A stretch of 64,000 nucleotides of DNA from Pyropia haitanensis (GCA_008729055.1 SDUX01000008.1:5481756-5545755), one strand, 5' to 3'; positions 22,270-34,896 are shown, numbered from the stretch's first letter. Program-made: numbers and translations. The notes: generated by a model not told the origin, from the sequence alone.

Positions 22270-22844
22270 AGGCCGCCACGGCCTTGCGGCGGATCAAGTG
22301 CGCCACGCTGGCAAAGGGTGGGCGGCGGCCGCAGCTTCGGTGGGCCCGCCGCCGCCACCGCCGCGGTCCGCGGTCGCCCCATGCCACGGGGTGGGGAGGC
22401 CGCCGCGCCACCCGCGGGACGGTGCCACCGACAACCGCGGCGGGCGTCACGCAAAGTCGGGGAAAAAAGCCACTGTCATCCCCAGCCGTCCACGCGCGCG
22501 GCGGCCGACGGCCCCATCCCCCCCCCCGCCGCAGACCCCCCCCCCCCCCCTTCCGTCCCCCGCCACTGGACGGGCGCCGGCGGTGTGACGGCCCCGCCCC
22601 GGACGCGGCGGCAGTCTCCCCCCCGCTCCTGGTGCGCCGCGACCGGCCCCTGCGTATGCCGCCTGGGCAGGTCGGTGGGGGAGGGGATGGGGTGGGGGGG
22701 GCCAACACCGTGGCCTGCCCGCGTCCCCGGTTGCGGGACGGGGGGCGCGAGGCGCCCCCTTCCCCCGCGGTATCGGCGCGGGCGGCGGCGGGGTCGGGAG
22801 GCGCCGTCGCGAGTGGGTCGCCGACGAGAGCGGTGGGGGACGGG
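22270..22844. other. GC-rich interval with the downstream diverged repeat
   Basis: About 22345-22600 is the partner of the repeat at about 19340-19510. The remainder up to the GST pseudogene may hold more decayed GST sequence, but no conserved motif could be read. Confidence 0.45.
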
Positions 22845-23210
22845 GACCCCGCCCGCCGCGCGCGCATAACCCAGTAGCTGATGTGACAGATGGGGGGGGT
22901 GGGCCCCATGTCTGGGCAGGCCATCCACTTTGACCGCCTCCCCGACGGCACCTACAGGCGGGCGTGCGGGGTGTCCCGCTACACGGCCGAGGGAAAGCGC
23001 CTGTCGGAGGTGCTGGACTAGGCGCTGGCGGGGCGGGAGTGGGTGGCGGAAGGGGCGGTGAGTATGACGGACGTGGCCATCTACCCGTGGGTGGCCTCGT
23101 GGATGGCCAAGGGTCGCTCCACCCCAGATGCCCACCTGCACGTGCGGGCGAGGGCGGAGCGGATGGAGGCACGGGAGAGGGTGCAGTGCGGGATGGCCGT
23201 GTGCAGCTGA
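22845..23210 (+). pseudogene. Glutathione S-transferase (YghU-like) pseudogene, C-terminal domain
   Basis: One reading frame from 22845 to the stop at 23208-23210 reads DPARRARITQ-stop-LM-stop-QMGGVGPMSGQAIHF, then RYTAEGKRLSEVLD-stop-ALAGREWVAEG and SMTDVAIYPWV. This follows the C-terminal domain of YghU/GstB-type glutathione S-transferases (the W-L-x-W-QMGG-GPM-GQ block, the RY-E-RLY-VLD-LA-RE block and the S-D-A-YPW block). Three in-frame stops interrupt it: TAG at 22875 and TGA at 22884, both where the family has tryptophan (TGG), and TAG at 23019. No frameshift is needed over 366 bases. The thioredoxin-like N-terminal domain was not found upstream. The gene is therefore broken and probably truncated. 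Confidence 0.82.
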
Positions 23211-25637
23211 GGGGTGTCTATAGCGGGGGACGACTGATAGAGGAGAGGGGGGCGGGGCGCAGGTGCGTGGCTGATGGGCCACAGGATGAAGTCTATCTGT
23301 GGCTTGCGCACACGGGACCCCGCGCCGACCACCCGACCGCAACAGGTCGCTCACTGCCCATTGCACTCCACGGTGGGACTGCCCACAAGCACGGCACCAA
23401 CAGCATTGCTGGCGGTGGCTCCTCAGTATGAATGTGGGGCCTCCCCCGACCACGGTGTGCACACGGTCATAGTCAACCAACACACACGGAAGCAGTAGCA
23501 CCACAACACGTGGACGCGGGGCTGGTCCCCCTTCGAACCACCCCAACCCCCACCCCTCTGCCCTCCCCCACACTCGTCCGACACCCCCCCCCCCCCCCCC
23601 CCCACGACCTTGCCATCTCTTTCACCCCACACCCGCCCACGCTCCCTTAGAGGACAGAAGGACAGGAGCACCCCAAGCCACAGCGCGAGCGGCTCCACCT
23701 GCCCCCCACACCGCTGGCACCCTTCGCGCGCCCACCCCCCTTCACCCCTGCCCGCACCAATGCCGTGGTAGGCGGGGCGGGGACACACTTCCGCCCCGCA
23801 ACGACGCCGGGGGGAAAGGAGCGGAAGCGGTGTGTGTGAGGGGGGACAAAGGCGCACACGGGGCGGAAAAACAGTGCGGAATAAGGAAAAAAAAGAATAC
23901 CGAGAAGCGGCACACGCGACGCGTGCCACCAGGCCCACCGCCCCATCCACTACCCTCCCCCCCCCTCACCGCCGTGCGCCGCGCTCCGCCCACCCGCCGC
24001 AAATACCCTGCCAAACAGCTCCAGCAGCGACGGCGGGGGCGGGGGCAGCGACGACGGCGGCGGCGGCGGCTGGGGCGGTCGCGGCGCGGCCGCCACGATG
24101 CGCGGCCGTGCGTGTGCGGTGCCGCGGCACGGCGCTCAAACCCCTCAGGCGGCACGGCGCGGGCAGGGGCGACGCCGCCGCGGCGGGGCGGGGCGGCCGC
24201 CGCCAAAGACCGGCCGCCACCGTCGGTAGACCCGACGCCTGGGTGCCACACCCCGCCCGCGCACGCGCCAGCGGCCGCGGCCGCGGCGACGATGGCAGCG
24301 GCGACGGGCGCGGCAGCCGCGGCCGTCCCCACTGGGCACCCGCCACGGCAGACGGCAGCCGCGGCGGCCGCTGTCGCCACAGCGGCTGCCGCCGCTGCCA
24401 CGTCGGCTACCGCCGCCGCCGCCACCGCCGCCACCGCCGCGGCCGCCCAGCACTGCGTCCCATCCCAGCGGCACGCCCCATCCCCCCCCCCCCCCCCGCC
24501 CCCCACGCCACGCCTCGCCGCCGACCCCACACCGGCAGCCAAACCCTGCGTCGCGCGGCTTGTCGCGCCCGTGGCGGCCGTGGAGCTAGTGGCGGCGACA
24601 GGGGAGAGAGGGGAGGGGTGGTCGCGGCGGCGGTAGCGGCGGAAGTGACCCGCGTGACGCGCCGCCTGGGGGAGGGCGGCGGGTCGACGGCGGCGCGCCG
24701 CGACGGGCCGCGGCGGCCGCGGGAAAGGCCACCGCCGCCGCCGCCCGCACGATCGTAGGCCGACCGCTGTGGTGGTGCCAGCGGGGCTGCGCGGACAGTG
24801 CCCGCCGCGCGGCGGCAGAGGCAGCCGCCCCCCCCCCCGCCGCCACCCCCACCCCCAACCCCCGCTCCTCGCAAGAAACGAGGCGGCAAAAAAAAGGCCG
24901 TCACGCCCACCAAAACGGGAAAGACCGAGTTCCGGGGCGCTTGGCCTTGCACGGCTGAACGTTCCCCCCCCCCCCCCCACCCTCCCCCGCCCCCCCCCCT
25001 CCCCCCCGGCGGCCGCCGCCGCCGCCGACGCCGCGCCTCCCGCCCCCCCCCCCCCCCCCCCCGCTGCCGCCGCTGCCGCCCGGCGGCGGCGGCTCCGCGC
25101 CTAGCTCCCGCAAAGCCTCCAGCCGCGCCTTGTCCCCCCGTACCGTCGCACCGGCGGCGGCGGCGGCGGCGCGCCCCCCCACCCCGGCGGCGGCGGCGGC
25201 CGCGGCGCGTCCCCCCACCCCGCCAATGGTGGGGCGACGCCGTCGGCGCACGCGGCGGCGGAGGCGGCGGCGGCGGCGGCAACGGCGGGGCCGCCAGGGG
25301 CGGCCGCCACGCCCGCCGCGCGACCGCCCCCCCCCACCCCCGGCGCCGCCGCCGCGGCCGGCCGGCCGCCAGCGACCCGTCCGCCCCGGCCGGCCGCCAC
25401 CGCCGCCGGCCACTGCCGCCGGCCCGCCGCTGCCACCGCCGCCGCCGCCGCCGCCGCCCGCCCGCCGCGACGGCCGACGCGTCGCCGCCGACGGGCGCGC
25501 CGCCGGGGGGCAGGCCGCCGCCGGGGCGAGTGGATGGGTGCCGCGCAGAGGTTGGCGGCGCCGACGCGGCGCGCGTCGCCGTCGCCGTCGCCGTCGCCGC
25601 CGCCGCCGCCGACGCCACTGCCGGGGGGGGGCGTCGG
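23211..25637. other. Low-complexity interval without a supported gene
   Basis: C-rich tracts at 23584-23604, 24481-24498, 24964-24980 and 25050-25062, and Ala/Arg/Pro-coding triplet repeats on both strands from about 24000 to 25620. Between 23230 and 23500 composition is more balanced but no protein is recognised. Confidence 0.55.
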
Positions 25638-25644
25638 TATAAAG
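25638..25644 (+). promoter_or_regulatory. TATA-like box
   Basis: TATAAAG sits at the edge of a sharp drop in GC content (about 25640-25760), about 350 bases upstream of the start codon at 25992 and on the same strand. It is a plausible core promoter for that gene; position and motif are the only evidence. Confidence 0.35.
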
Positions 25645-25991
25645 CCCGTCCGCCACCACCCCATCACCAGTCGATGAGAAGGGTATTTCGCTTGTAAATA
25701 TTGTGGAAATATGTGTATATTATGAATGTAATTGTTCATGTACCACGTGACACATCACCCCACGGCACCTTCTCGATCTCGTCAGGTGCCAGATGCAGAT
25801 GAGATGACTCGTCATCAGCAGTGGTCTGTTCCCCGAGACCACCCGGCTACACCGTCTTCCCTATCTGTCCCGGCATCCCCCTCTGTTGTCGTACGCCGTG
25901 TGCCCTCAGCGCCCGCATCCGCTTCCGCCCCCCCCTCCTCCTCCCCCTGCACCTGTGTGTGTTTCCGTCTCCACGTGCTGACGCCGCGACC

Positions 25992-26581
25992 ATGGCGTTT
26001 GTGCCTCCCACCCTGGCCGGGTTGTACGCCCGCGCTTGGGCGGGCGCCCACCCCCCCTGGGCCATGGGCCCCCTCCCCCCGCCCGTCCCCATTGTCGGCT
26101 GGCGGCGGCGGGCGGTCGCACCCCCCTCTCCTCCAAGGGCTCTCCCACCGTCGGTGCGCATGGCTGCCGCGGGTGCCGGTGGCACCCCCCCCCCCACGGC
26201 CACGTCTGCCGCCGACGCGCTGACCACCCACTTTATCACCGCGTGCATCCCCGGGCCCACCCCCTACGCCGTCGCCGTCGAGTCGTTTGTGCGCGCCGCG
26301 GCCGCCGCCTACGCCGCGGACCTGTCCATGGGCGACCTCGACGCCGCACTCGCGGCGTGCACCGTCGGCGGGCGGCGGCTCGTCGACGCTGACGCGGAGC
26401 TTCGCTCCGTCTGGCTGTCGCTCGCGTACAAGACGCTGCGGGCGGTGGGCATTGAGGGCGGGGGGGGGGTGCCGTTTACCGCCCCGGACCGCTTTGACGC
26501 GTTCGTCGCGGACCTTGTTGCCGCTGTCCGGGGGGGGTACGACACGCGCCGAATCCGGTTGGCCCAGTCGGTGGGCACTGG

Positions 26582-26612
<31 letters not shown>

Positions 26613-26780
26613 GGCACCCCGGCTGGGGAGGGGGGCGGCGGCGGCAGCGAGGCGCGCGACCCGACCGAGGCGGCCATCCTTGCCCAGTCGACGCGGCTGG
26701 TGACGACCACCCTCGAGGTGGCGGGCGTACTGAAGAAGGGTGAGGAACCCAGGGGGGCTGCGGGGGGGGGGCAGGCGTGA
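25992..26780 (+). CDS. Probable plastid-targeted protein of unknown function
   Basis: Start chosen at gaccATGGCG: the frame is open further upstream, but this Met has the strong context and begins a transit-peptide-like leader, MAFVPPTLAGLYARAW, rich in Ala/Pro/Arg up to about residue 60, where SVRMAAAGAG gives a plausible plastid processing site. The mature part, about 200 residues, is regular and alpha-helical in character: ALTTHFITACIPGPTPYAV, FVRAAAAAYAADLSMGDLD, ELRSVWLSLAYKTLRAVG, RFDAFVADLVAAVRGGYD. A Gly-rich linker (26580-26650) separates a last helix, EAAILAQSTRLVTTTLEV. The length and helical pattern recall small conserved proteins shared by cyanobacteria and plastids, but I do not recognise the family. 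Confidence 0.65.
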
Positions 26781-27066
26781 GCGCCCTGCTGGCAGAGCTG
26801 AGGGGAGGCATGGGGGGGGGGGGCGGACAGCCCCCGCTGTTGAGCGCGTAGTGAACGGGGGGGAGGGGGAAGGGGCAGGGCGTGACGTGACCGCCGTTGT
26901 GGCATGCCGACGAGGCGGCCGCGCGGACGCCCGCGAGTAGAGAGCCCCGTAATCTTTTTCTTTCCGGATCTGCCCCGGAGTCGCTTGGCCGCCCCGACAT
27001 TGGCGCTGCACGACCCCTCTCTCCCCACCCACCTCTTCTCTTCCCCTCCGCCCCCCCCCCCCTCTT
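26781..27066. other. Short intergenic gap between convergent genes
   Basis: 3' flanks of the plastid-protein gene (plus strand) and the C2H2 gene (minus strand). No additional feature seen. Confidence 0.5.
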
Positions 27067-28610
27067 TCACGCCGTCCCCCCCAGGTTGTGCACATCCCGC
27101 TCATGCCGCCGCCGGTGGGAGGCGTAGCCAAACGCGCGCCCACACACGCTGCACGCGTGCGGGCGGTCGCCCTCGTGGGCGGTGCGGATGTGCATCGCCA
27201 CCCCCGCCCGCGTGCGGCAGCGCTTGCCACACACCCCGCACGCGTGGCTGCCGGCCCCCATCGCCCCCGCCCCACCCCCCCCCCCCCGGTCTCTCGGTCG
27301 GGCGCGTGGACGAGCCGCGCGTGCTCCGCCGCGTGCCCCCGCGTCGCAAACGCCTTGGTGCACCCGCCGACGGGGCACGCAAACGGGCGGAGGCGGAGGT
27401 GGACGGAGCGGACGTGGAGCGCCAGCTGGCAGCGGTAGAGGAAGGCGGCTGGGCACGCCGCGCACGAGTGGGCGGTCTGCTTGAGGTGCAGCACCCGCAC
27501 GTGGCGGGCGAGGTTGGCGCGGGTGGAGAGGGCGCGCCCGCAGACGGGGCATGGGTGGCGGCCGCTGCCGCCGCTGCCGCTGCCGCTGTCAGTGGTGGCC
27601 AAAGCCTCCAGAGCCGCGACGGGCGCGGCGCCGGTGGCTGCCGCTGAGATGGAGGTGTCCCCATGGCCGGCAGCCGTGTCAAGGTGGGTATCGGCGGGGG
27701 ACAACAAGCTCTGAATGTCCATCCGCGCGTCGCGGCTGGGGGGGGTAGGCGCCTCGCCGCCGCCACCGCCGTTGCTTCCGCCAGTGGCCGCCGGGGCGGG
27801 CCACCTGGCCGGCGGCAGCCATCCGCCGCCCGTAACCGACGAGGAGGTGGACACGCCGCCGCTGTGGCCATCACCGGCCCGGGTGACCAAGGGGGGTAGC
27901 CGCCCAGTGCTTGGCACCGTGGCCGCTACGGCCGTCGTTTCGGTCGCGGTGGACCATGGGGAGGCTGCTGCCGCGGGCGGCGCGACCGGCGCTGCGGCGG
28001 AGGATGCGACCGCCGGCCACGCGGCAGGCTGGTCGGTGGGGGGCCATGCCAACGGGGTGGCGGCTGCTGCCGCCGCGCGCACGCCGGCCGACAGCCGCAG
28101 CGGCGGGATGGTCGGCCCGCCCGTGGTGGTGGCGGCACGGCGCGGGGAGCGGGGGGAGCCCGCCGGCTTGCGGGAAGAGTCCGCCCCCCCGACGGCGGCG
28201 GTGGCAAGCCCGCCGCCGCCACCGCTGCCCAGCGACGACTCATCCCCGCCGTCGGCCCGCCGCGGGGGTGAGGCGGGTGGGAAGGGCGGCGACGTCGCCG
28301 CCGCCCCGAAAATGGACGTTGGCGACGGCAGCGAGCTTGTCTTGGCCGCCGCGCCGGCGCCGAGGACGAGCACGGGGTGGCGGCCGGCGGCACCGCCGGC
28401 ACGCCATGGCCACGGCGCGCCGCCGGCGCGGTGGGGCGCGAGGAGGGGCGGCAGCGAGCCCGCGGGGAGGCTTGGTACGCGCCCGTAGGGCGCCGCCGCC
28501 GCCGCCGTCGCGACGCTGCCGCCGACGCCGACGCCACCGCCAATGCTTGGAACGGCGCCGCCGCCGGGGCCGGGCGGGGCGCCGCTGCGGAGGGGGGCAA
28601 GGCAGTCCAT
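27067..28610 (-). CDS. C2H2 zinc-finger protein, five fingers, frame break in a 13-base C run
   Basis: Start chosen at tgccATGGAC (28610), giving MDCLAPLRSG; a longer in-frame extension exists but is low complexity. A long Ala/Pro/Ser/Gly-rich N-terminal region contains MDIQSLLSPADTH. Then come fingers CPVCGRALSTRANLARH, CAACPAAFLYRCQLALH and CPVGGCTKAFATRGHAAEH in one frame. After HAPDRETGG a 13-base C run on the plus strand (27275-27287) shifts the frame, and fingers four and five (CGVCGKRCRTRAGVAMH, CSVCGRAFGYASHRRRH) continue in the next frame to the stop at 27067. All five finger units have intact zinc ligands, which argues that the shift is a homopolymer-length error or a recent change. 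Likely a nuclear DNA-binding regulator. Confidence 0.8.
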
Positions 28611-31600
28611 GGCAGGTCTGCCGTCCTTGGCAGTCTGCGGCCGAGCGCGTTGACGATGGGCGTGGGGGGGGTACAGTGTTGATCTCGCACGCCGGTGGGA
28701 GGCGGCAGCGACCACGGCGACTGGGGCGGTGACCGTGGCGGGCGGGGAAGGTGGGGCGGAAAGGTGGAGGGCGTCACGGTCACTGCGGCGGTGGCGATGA
28801 CGGTGGTATTGGCGGCGGCGGTGCGCGCGCGTCACTGCGGTGGGCGAGCCTCGGTGCGGCGGGCCCTCCGTTACCCGTCCTGGCAACCGCTGCCTCCGCC
28901 ACCACCCTCCCTCCGCCGTCGGCGGCAGCCCATTTATACACAATGGGGGGCGCGTGGAGGGTGGGGAGAGGGTGGGCGGGGCGGGTGGTGACTCACCCGT
29001 GGATGTGCGCGCGCGCGCGCGCGCGCCCCCACTCATGGGATGTGGCTGGGAGCCAGAGGGGGCTCGGGGGGAGGGGGGGGGGGGGGGTCGCGCCGCGGCG
29101 CCCCCCCCCTACAGACCCCTGTATGCGCACTCGCACGCCCGGCGGGACCGTGGCCACCGCCGCGCCGCCGCCCGGGCAAACGGGTGTGGATGGTACCCCC
29201 CCAACAACGCCTCCCCCTCACCGTCGGCGCCTGCGCGCCGGCCTTCGCCACCCAGGCGGTACTAGCCGGTGGTGTCCGCGCGGCGCGGCCGGCCTGGCCT
29301 CCGCCGCCCACAACGGGCGGTTCTCCCCGGTACCCCCCCCATCCCCGTTCCTGCGCTCCGCTCCGGCAACGGGCGATTTCCTTCCTTTACCGTCGGGGGG
29401 CGCGGGGGGAGCGCGGGGGGGGGGGGGAAGGGTGGGGTGCGTCCGCGGCGTCTGGCCGTGTGACGTGCGCGGGCGGCGCGCGCCTAAGAAAACAAGGCGG
29501 TCCCCTCGGCCGCAGGCGGGGTTTTCCCACTCCCGCCGCCCCGCCCACCCGGCCGCCTTCCCCCAACCGGCCCATCCCGGTGCGAGGCCGCTGCAAGGCC
29601 GCCCGACGCCCACCGCCCGCCCACCCACCCACCCGCCGACGCCTTCTCCACCCGCCGAGCCGAGCGTGGCGGCGGCGGGGTCAGCTCTGCCGGCCGCGGT
29701 GGACCGCCCGCCTCCCCCTTCATCGCCCCTTCCACGAAAGCGTATGGGAAAACTCGGGCGGGGTTGGAGAGCGAGCGTGGAAGGCCGGCGGCGCGCCTCC
29801 GGCACTCTCCCTCCCTCACACCTCCAGTGGGGATTCGCGAACCGCCGAACGGCGGCTGGCGAGCGATCGCGACGGGCGGGCCAGCGCCGCCGCCCCGCCA
29901 AAGCCCTCCCTCCTTCAGTGCCCGACCGCCGCCACCCACCACCCACCCACCTCTCGTGTCAAGTCACCCCCCCGGTCCGGGCGGAGGAGCCGACACGCGG
30001 CTGCCGTGGCGCCGTTGATGCGTTGCTTGCGCAGAGGGAGGGGGGCGGAATGGAATCGCGCCGGGCACAGCCGTGTATGACATCCCATAGGGCGGTCTCC
30101 CAGCGGGGCCGGCGGCGGTCTCCTCAGACAGAGGGTGCCTCAGACAGTGGGGTCGTGTGGGTGTGTCATGCCCTCGGGCAGGGAGGGGGGGGCCGCGCAG
30201 GCCCGGCCGGCGCGCCCTGGACGCCCACGTGGGAAACCAGGGGTGGATGGAGGAGAGGGGCTGCAAGTTGGCCCGCCTCCCCTCCCCCCGGGGCCCCCAG
30301 TGACAAGCCTTGCGCTTGGTGGAGCTCGCGCCCCGGGCGGGCGGGGGCGGCGGCGTCGTGACCGAGACGGGCCCCGTAGCCCAGAGGGAGACCATGGGCT
30401 GGCAGTACCACCAGCGTGGATGGACTGGCAGTGGCGGATGGGGGCGCCCGTGGCCACTCACCAGTCGCGGCTTGGACTGGCAAGGTGTGTAGTGTCCCCT
30501 TGGGGGCCGCCTGTGCGGGATACGTCAGTGCCCCCTGTGCGTGCCCAACGCGCTGCTGGCGCCACCCACCAGACGCCGCCTCCTGACGCAGCAGTGCCCC
30601 CGGTCGAGGCCCCGCCGCCTCGCGAGGTAATCCGGCCGCGCGCCGCCCAGACACCGACGCCCACCACACCGCAGGCGCCAAGCGCTTGGGCTTGCAACAG
30701 GAGCGCATCAACACAACGGCCGGGGGTGAGAAGGGGGGGGGGCTGGCGGCGGGGCAGCCTCTTTGGGGGCCACTCGCCGGCTTTATCCGCCGAGGGGCGC
30801 CCGCCCGAGGCGTCGCCGGTGCCAGCCCGCCCGCCGACGGCGGGCCGCACGACGCCCGCCCACCTTCGGGCGGGCGCTGCTTCGACAGCCCCGGATGGAA
30901 TCTGTGCGGGTGGGGGGCGCATCTGCGACGGGGAAAGGCCGCCCTCCCGGGGCCGGTCTGCGGTCAAGACCTTGTGCTGTGGCAGCAGCGGCTTGCCCGC
31001 GCTCCCCCATCCGAGCGACCCCTACCCCCCCGCCTTATCTCTTCTGTCCAGATCGATCGCCCGGCGGTGTGCCGATGCGCCGGATGGCGCAGCTTCCAAC
31101 TCCAAGAGCCGGCTGGCTGATGGTGTTGGCTGTTTGAAGAGGGGCCTGACACTGGCGCCCGCGGGTGCTGACGGCGTGCGAGCCCGGCAGTGGCGAATGC
31201 CACCGGGCCAGGTCTGTGGCGGGGGATGCCACCTCCGATCCATCCATTTGCACGAATGCACCAACAAGGACACCTTGGCCTGGTTTTCTTTTGAATGAGC
31301 CAATAGGGCGCGGCAGTGTGACAAAGAGGAGCGGGCTTCTCCGGAAGACCTTCTGTAGGCACACACGTGCGGAGAGTGGGCGGAAGAAGACGGAGAATGG
31401 GGGGGATAAGGCGATGAATGGGATGGCGGGCGAGGCCCAAGGAAGGGAATGGCCGTCACGTGGAAGAGGCGCGGGGATCCATGCTCTCACGGGGGCTCTT
31501 GCCCAGCGCTGTCAAAGGTTCTTGCAGCTGCGACCACGGGGCGACTGGAGAGAGACCCACCGTGCTCCTGTCCGTTGATTCATGCCCTTCAGACGCGGCG

Positions 31601-32688
31601 GTCAACCGCTCACGCCACAGCCACCGACGGTTGAGATCCCTCCTCCCGCAGCGGGATATGATACTATCCATGCATTCACACAGATGCACCGGTAAAGAGA
31701 GAGACGCCTCACTGGCCGTGTGAAACCTGTTACGTAGGAAGGCCCCACAGCCAGCGACACTGATCCGGCTGGGCGTGGCCGTCTCTTTCGCGCTTGACCG
31801 CCCCGCGCCTTCCACCACGCGTCCAGCAGCCGTCGAGCCCTGCGGGTCTGGCGTGGCCAGGCGGTGTGGCTCGCGCCAGCCGCCTGTCGAGTCAGCCGCC
31901 GCCACGACCACAAACGGACCGCGCGCGGAGCGGAAGAGCAGGCTGCTGCCCTCACAGATTTCTCTGTCGGGTGTCCCTACCAGACTCCTCTCGCTCGGTC
32001 TGATGCCACAGATTTCCCTTGAGGCCGCGTACTTTTTGTCACGCAAGCGCCTCCCTGGGCGGTCTGCGGGCGGGTGGCCGCCGCGGCCGGGCGCCCAGTG
32101 CATGGCGCGAGAGACTGGTGAGAGGCGTGGGGCGCGTGGGCCCGCGTGGCCTTTCAACGAGGTGCCGACGCAAGGGAGAGAGCAGAGGCGCAGGCCAGGT
32201 TGATCCTGCTACGTATCCCTGGCTCTCTATTTAGCCAGTCAGCGGCCGAGCGTGGGACCTGTTGCGTCAGCAGGCGGCAGTGGGGTCGACCGGTCTTGAA
32301 CAACCTGAGTGCTGACCCACAACAATCCTGATGTAGGAATGACGCATGCGTGTTCTGGGACAGACTGTATTTCTGGAAGTGGAAGTCTACACTTGCATCG
32401 AAGCAGAGACTACCGTTGGACTTACCAAGACAACACCACGCCTTGGTTGTACAATACCAGTTGACACTTCCATCGGCAAGACGAGCGTCTTCATGCACTT
32501 ACTGTAGGAGTGCAGACACCCGTGCAGCCGATTTCCTTGAGAAGTACACATGCGTCAACGTGCCTGGCGCGTTTCGCGCCACGGCGCCGTGCGAGTCCCG
32601 CGAGCAGCCGGCTGCCGTTCCTCCTTGGCATCCGATCGCTCTTCCGCTCCGTCTCCTCCCCCTCCCGCCGCCACGTGCGCCGGGCGTC
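28611..32688. other. 4-kb interval without a supported gene
   Basis: To about 30100 it is GC-rich with an alternating (CG)n run at 29005-29026. From 30200 to 32650 composition is more balanced. Several 100-390-residue frames exist, for example on the plus strand at 30135-31298, but they have no recognisable domain and biased composition. The last 350 bases may be the leader of the Ala-rich gene. Confidence 0.5.
29005..29026. repeat. Alternating purine-pyrimidine (CG)n tract
   Basis: About 22 bases of uninterrupted GT/GC/CG alternation, a sequence type able to adopt left-handed Z-DNA. No gene is attached to it. Confidence 0.7.
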
Positions 32689-33779
32689 ATGGCGGCCGCG
32701 GCCGACGCGGCCGCCCGCCTCGCCGCCCTCCTCCGCGCCGTCCCCTCCCACGATGGCCGCGACGTCGGAGCGGTCATCAAGACCGAGCCCATCCCCGACC
32801 TGCCGCCGCACGGCGGCAGCGATGGCGTCAGCGGCCTCGGCGGCGGCGGCGGCGGCAGCGACGGCAGCCGCGGCGGCGGCGGCGGTGGCGACGGCAGCGG
32901 GGGTCTGGCTGCCGCCGCGGCCGTGGCGCAGCGGGTGAAAATGGAAGCAGCCCCCGACGCGCCCTCCCCCCCCCCCCCCCGCCCCCTCTCCCGCTGGCTT
33001 CGTGGCCTCCGGGACGCCCTCGCGGCGGCGCCCCCCCCCACCTTTGCGGCCACCCTCGACGCGGTCACCGCGGCGGTCGCGGCGCCCGGCTGGGCGCCCG
33101 CCGCGGTCGGCCTCTACACCTCCCAGACGCCCCCCGCCGTCGGCGCTGCCGACGTGGCGCTCCTGCTGTGCCTCCCCGCCGCCGACGCGGCCGCGTGGGG
33201 GGACGACCCGGACCCGCCGCCGCCAGCGGCCCCGGCCGCGGGGGGGGTTGCCGACGGCACCGTCGACAGCGACGCGGACAGCATCGCGGGCAGCGTCGAC
33301 AGCGACGACGACGGCAGCGGCGGCGGCGGTGGCGGCGGCGGCGCCTGCGGCAGCGGTGGTCGGGGCGGCGGCGGCGCCCGCGACGGCCAGAGCGTCGCGG
33401 CCGCCGTGGCGGCGGTGCTGGTGGCGGCGGTGCTCGGGCGGGAGGGCGCCCCCCCCCTGGCCCCCCCCTACGTCGGCGCCCGCGTCGACCGCCTCCGCCT
33501 GCTCCCCGCCGCGGTGGGCCTGCCCGGCGTCGCGCCGCGCGTCGCCGACGCGGCGCGGGTGCTCGTCGGCGCCCTCCTCTGTGGGGGGGGCGGGGCGGCG
33601 GCCGCCCCGCCGCGGCCGCCGCCGCGTCCGCGTCGTACGAGCGGCGGCTGCTGGCCGACGCGGGGGTGGAGCTGTGGGCGGCGCTCTACGCGCGGCTGCC
33701 CCGCGCCCGGCCGGCGTTGCTGGCCGACATTGCCGCGGTCGCGGCGGGGGACGCGCCGCCGGGGGGGGGGGGGGGGGGG

Positions 33780-33844
<65 letters not shown>

Positions 33845-34140
33845 TGCGCGGCTGGCCGCCACCCCAGACCTGGCCGCCACACCACCGGCGGTGGCGGCGG
33901 CGGCGGTGGCGGTGGCGGGGGAGCCGCCCCCGGGCGGGACGGCGGCGGCGACGGTGGCGTGCGGGGCGGCAACGGGGGGCGCCGCCGCCGGCGACGGCGG
34001 CGGCGGTGCCGCCGCGGTGGGGGGGGCGGCCGCCGCGGCGTACCGGTGTGGCGACTGCCTCGCCGCCGACTGGGATGCTGATGCGGTGGTGGAGGTGCCG
34101 CCCGACGCGACCGCCGCCGGTGGTGGCGACGGCGACAGCG

Positions 34141-34180
<40 letters not shown>

Positions 34181-34598
34181 GGCCGCCGCCGCCGCGGCGG
34201 CGTGGCCCCGCCCGTGGGGCCCCGCCGCGTGCGCCGCGTGCGGGCGGGTGGCCAGCCACGCGGCGGTCGCGCACCCCCCCGCGGGGCGGGCGGCGCTCGC
34301 GGCGGCGCTGCCCGCGCTCGCCGCCGCCGCCCGCCGCGGCGGCGGCGGCGGCGGCCCGCTGCGGGCGCTCGCGGCGGGCCTGGCGGCGCTCCCCCCGCTG
34401 GACCCAGGGGGGGGCGTCCGGCGGGGGGGGTCCGCGGCCTGCCCGCCGCGCTCGCGGCAGAGGTGGTTGGCCTGGGCGCCGCCGCGGGGGGGGGGAGGCG
34501 GACGTGGCCGCCGCGTGGGGGGGGGGGGCGGCCCGCCGCTGCCGCACCCGCCGCGTGCCTACTGGGGGGCGCCGCCAATGGCGGTGCGGGTCGGCCGC

Positions 34599-34646
<48 letters not shown>

Positions 34647-34856
34647 GCGCCGCCGGCGGCGGGGGCGCCCGCGCCGCCGCCCGTGGCGGCCGCCCCCGCT
34701 AGCCTGGCCGCCGCGTTTGAGCGGTCCCCCGACGGCGGCTGGGCGCTGCGGCCCGCCGTCGTGGCGGCGCTAGACGCCGTGTCTCCCCCCCTCTCCCCCC
34801 TCCCCTCCCCCCCCCCCTCCCCTCCCCGCTCCGGCGCCGCTGTGACCGCTACGGCA

Positions 34857-34896
<40 letters not shown>

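Noticed and set aside
25815..27066. Minus-strand continuation of the zinc-finger frame past the C13 run
   Set aside because: It overlaps the plus-strand plastid-protein gene and destroys fingers four and five, which are intact in the neighbouring frame.
28611..29036. Extension of the C2H2 protein upstream to 29036
   Set aside because: Low-complexity Arg/Pro/Thr sequence; the strong Kozak Met at 28610 is a better start.
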